From Desulfobacteraceae bacterium (GTDB taxonomy: Bacteria; Desulfobacterota; Desulfobacteria; Desulfobacterales; Desulfosalsimonadaceae): a stretch of 54,023 nucleotides of DNA. The DNA lies in contig QZJS01000019.1 in assembly GCA_003597945.1 (NCBI GenBank), forward strand, positions 1 to 54,023, given 5' to 3'. Every line of letters starts with the position of its first letter. The stretch's first letter is position 1. The notes under the pieces were generated by a model. It did no database searches, was not told where the DNA came from, and worked only from the letters and a program-made list of their open reading frames with translations. Positions 51,572-54,023 of the stretch are shown here, one piece after another. The position numbers and the translations under genes are program-made.

Positions 51572-52572
51572 AGCTGGTGACCTTTGACAGAAAAGACGAC
51601 ATTTTACACATGGGCGCCTTGACCAAAGACGGCCGGAATATCATTATGCTGCAGGCCGGGGCCGCAGCCATGACCGGAGCGCCCTCCCCTTTTTTCACGG
51701 ACATGCTCGCCTTTTTAAACGGCGGCGCGGCGGCCCGGGACCAGGGCCTGGCGGTTGTCGATTATGTGACCGGCCAGAACCCGCCGGATGCTGTTGTCAG
51801 CGTTGATGCGGTCCGCCTGCTGGCGCCGGTTCCCCGGCCCGAGTCGATCCGGGACTGCATGGCTTTCGAACAGCACATCATCAACACCATCCGGGCCGTG
51901 GGCTTAAAAAAGCTCGCGCCCGTGGACGAATGGCTGGAAAAACGCCTCGGACCCGGAAAATCCCTGGCCCATCGCGTCAACAAAGCCTGGTATGAACGGC
52001 CTATCTATTATAAAAGCAACCGCTTTTCGGTGGTGGGACCGGACGCGGACGTGCGGATTCCCGCCTACACCCGACAATTCGATTATGAGCTGGAATGGGG
52101 GATTTTCATCGGCAAAACCGGCGCGGACATCCCCAAAAAAAAGGCCCGGAATTATATCGGCGGGTACACCATTTTCAATGATTTTTCCGCCCGGGATATT
52201 CAGATGAAAGAAATCGCCGGCCGCCTCGGACCCTCCAAGGGCAAGGATTTCGACACGGGCAACGCCATGGGCCCCTGCCTGGTAACCCCGGATGAAATCC
52301 CCGACCCCTATAATCTCACCATGACGGCCCGGATCAACGGAGAGGAATGGTCCCGGGGCACATCAGCCGACATGTACTGGACCTTCGAAGACATCATCGC
52401 CTATATTTCCCGGTCCGAAACCCTGTATCCCGGCGAATTCATCGGTTCGGGCACCTGCTCCGGCGCCCAGGGCCGCGGGTGCGGCCTGGAAATGGGAAAA
52501 TTCCTCAAATCCGGCGACGTGGTGGAACTGGAAGTCGAAGGCATCGGCGTGCTGCGCAACAAGGTGGTGTAA
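51568..52572 (+). CDS. Fumarylacetoacetate hydrolase family protein
   Basis: A 334-residue FAH-fold enzyme. Metal-binding acids are visible in DYELEWGIFIG (E-x-E) and FNDFSARDIQ, and the active-site region GPSKGKDFDTGNAMGPCLV is typical. Such enzymes cleave C-C bonds in 1,3-dicarbonyl compounds, or hydrate or decarboxylate related acids, as in aromatic catabolism. Coupled by overlap to the MBL gene. The substrate is not identifiable here. Confidence 0.92.
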   Translation: MKLVTFDRKDDILHMGALTKDGRNIIMLQAGAAAMTGAPSPFFTDMLAFLNGGAAARDQGLAVVDYVTGQNPPDAVVSVDAVRLLAPVPRPESIRDCMAFEQHIINTIRAVGLKKLAPVDEWLEKRLGPGKSLAHRVNKAWYERPIYYKSNRFSVVGPDADVRIPAYTRQFDYELEWGIFIGKTGADIPKKKARNYIGGYTIFNDFSARDIQMKEIAGRLGPSKGKDFDTGNAMGPCLVTPDEIPDPYNLTMTARINGEEWSRGTSADMYWTFEDIIAYISRSETLYPGEFIGSGTCSGAQGRGCGLEMGKFLKSGDVVELEVEGIGVLRNKVV

Positions 52573-52732
52573 TTGATGCCGCCGGGAAAGCAAAGCCCGC
52601 CTGTGATCCATTGTTAACCGTGAAATCCGTTGAAATCCGTTTGGCATAAAAACAATTATGATATATAATGCCAATATTTAGATCCGCCCCCATCCGGTTT
52701 TTTCAGATGTCTTTCTGAAGAAGGTGGTTATC

Positions 52733-54023
52733 ATGAAGGCTGAGCACACGGTTTATTTCAGACGATTCCTGTTGGGCCTGCTGATCATCTGGTTGATCTG
52801 TCATTCTTTATTGCTCCTGCCCGCCTTTGCCGAAGGCAGGATCGTAACCGTGGGCGTCTATGAAAACGCGCCCAAGATTTTTACCGCCGAATCCGGGCAG
52901 CCGGCCGGCATCTTTATTGATATTATTGAACACATCGCCGAAGCCGAAGGATGGCGCCTGCGCTATTTGCAGGGAACCTGGGCCGAGGGACTGGATCGAT
53001 TGCAAAAAGGGGAAATCGATCTCATGCCTGATGTGGCGCTTACTTCGGAACGTGAGAAAATTTACGCGTTCCATAACGTGCCGGTCCTGTCTTCCTGGTT
53101 TCAGGTATACGCGCCCAAAGGCAGCAAAATACAATCCCTGCTGGATCTAAACGGCAAACGGATTCTTGTCCTGGAGCGTTCAGTCCAGCAGGAGGCGTTT
53201 GTCCGGCTCAGCCGGAGCTTTGGAATGGAGATCACGCTTATTTCCGTACCGGACTATCAGACCATGTTCGAGATGGTCGCCCGGGATGACGCCGATGCCG
53301 CCATCACAAACCGTTTCTATGGAATGATGCACGCAGAAGAATTCGGACTCGTCGATACGGCAGTGGTTTTCGAACCTTCCGATCTTTTTTTCGCTGCCGC
53401 GAAGATCCAGTCATCCAACCCGATGAACATCTTCTTTACCACGTCGGAAAAAGATTCCTCACTTTTGCTGGCCGCCATCGATCGCCACCTTATGGAGATG
53501 AAAAAAGACCCCGGTTCCATCTATTATGCGTCATTGAAGCGATGGACATCCGAAGAAGTCCGGTTCCAAATACCGTTATGGCTTTTTATCCTCGGCCTGA
53601 CCACGACCGGCGCATTGATTCTGAGTCTTTTAGGCGGCGCCGTCCTTAAACATCAGGTAAACGTTCGCACCGGAGAACTGCGCCGGATCAACCAGGAAAT
53701 GGAACGGCGCATCACTAAACGTACCGAAGAGCTCGCCGCGGCCATGGAAAAAGCCCAGGCCGCGGATCGCATCAAATCCGCCTTTCTGGCCACCATGTCC
53801 CATGAATTGCGGACCCCGCTCAATTCCATCATCGGCTTTACCGGAATCATGCTTCAAGGGCTGGCCGGGCCTTTGAATACGGAACAGCACAAGCAGATGT
53901 CCATGGTGCAAAACAGCGCCCGCCACCTGCTGGCATTAATTAATGACGTGCTGGATATCTCCAAAATCGAAGCCGGACAACTCGAGATTTCCAGGTCATC
54001 TTTTTCCCTGCGGCCATCTATTG
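52733..54023 (+). CDS. Sensor histidine kinase with periplasmic binding domain (3' end outside window)
   Basis: Open to the end of the window, 430 residues visible. Order: signal or first membrane helix (FLLGLLIIWLICHSLLLLPA), a periplasmic SBP_bac_3-type solute-binding domain (about 40-265) as in BvgS-like sensors, a second membrane helix (about 280-305), a coiled coil, then HisKA with the phosphorylated H357 in FLATMSHELRTPLNS. The ATPase part lies beyond the window. AAGGTGG precedes the ATG. The ligand is unknown. Confidence 0.9.
   Translation, partial: MKAEHTVYFRRFLLGLLIIWLICHSLLLLPAFAEGRIVTVGVYENAPKIFTAESGQPAGIFIDIIEHIAEAEGWRLRYLQGTWAEGLDRLQKGEIDLMPDVALTSEREKIYAFHNVPVLSSWFQVYAPKGSKIQSLLDLNGKRILVLERSVQQEAFVRLSRSFGMEITLISVPDYQTMFEMVARDDADAAITNRFYGMMHAEEFGLVDTAVVFEPSDLFFAAAKIQSSNPMNIFFTTSEKDSSLLLAAIDRHLMEMKKDPGSIYYASLKRWTSEEVRFQIPLWLFILGLTTTGALILSLLGGAVLKHQVNVRTGELRRINQEMERRITKRTEELAAAMEKAQAADRIKSAFLATMSHELRTPLNSIIGFTGIMLQGLAGPLNTEQHKQMSMVQNSARHLLALINDVLDISKIEAGQLEISRSSFSLRPSI

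Overview
The window looks like chromosomal DNA from an anaerobic member of the Desulfobacterota (Deltaproteobacteria; sulfate-reducer type). This rests on gene content: stacked acyl-CoA dehydrogenase, thiolase-fold, DUF35 and SCP2 genes as found in anaerobic acyl-CoA and hydrocarbon degraders. The metabolic DNA is GC-rich, and a less GC-rich stretch of roughly 20-29 kb looks acquired. No rRNA, tRNA, CRISPR array or intact transposase was seen. All family calls come from reading sequence by eye, without database searches.

Region by region. 1-2.6 kb: the end of a Fic protein, a TacA/TacT toxin-antitoxin pair and a truncated DUF4143 ATPase. 2.7-19.6 kb: an acyl-CoA catabolism island with two acyl-CoA dehydrogenases, a TetR regulator and a PHP phosphoesterase. 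These are followed by two paralogous sets of paired thiolase-fold proteins with DUF35 and SCP2 proteins. Set 1 includes a 1006-residue fusion of acyl-CoA ligase, three near-identical SCP2 repeats and DUF35, plus a DUF35-MaoC fusion. A third dehydrogenase and an enoyl-CoA hydratase complete the set, ending at a strong terminator. An 0.84-kb array of four giant hairpins lies before set 2, and a miniature relative lies before set 1. All four thiolase-fold proteins appear to lack the classical Cys and His, so together with DUF35 and MaoC partners they resemble thiolase-fold retro-aldolases. The substrate is unknown.

20-38.5 kb: a layered defence island. It holds an unknown gene between two attC-like hairpins and a C5-methylase with a GHKL ATPase-Ymh protein and a broken vsr. 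Next is an unusual coupled pair: a thymidine-phosphorylase-like protein and a 1227-residue kinase-like/AAA ATPase/CARF-resembling protein. Then comes a second restriction-modification set (C5-methylase, DUF4928, intact Vsr), a frameshifted Nudix gene and a PLD-helicase-DUF3427 gene. Fragments of a second copy of the Nudix-helicase locus lie at 29.4 kb and 38.4 kb, on either side of the complete copy, so the island appears nested.

36-41 kb: a graveyard of toxin-antitoxin genes, some intact (DUF433/DUF5615, two hicAB sets) and some missing or with wrecked toxins, followed by RhuM. 41-54 kb: a PLP decarboxylase with a GltS-type transporter, an aldo/keto reductase, ccdAB, two small exported proteins, a TonB-dependent receptor and phd-vapC. 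The window closes with an MBL hydrolase/FAH-family pair and a sensor histidine kinase that runs off the end.
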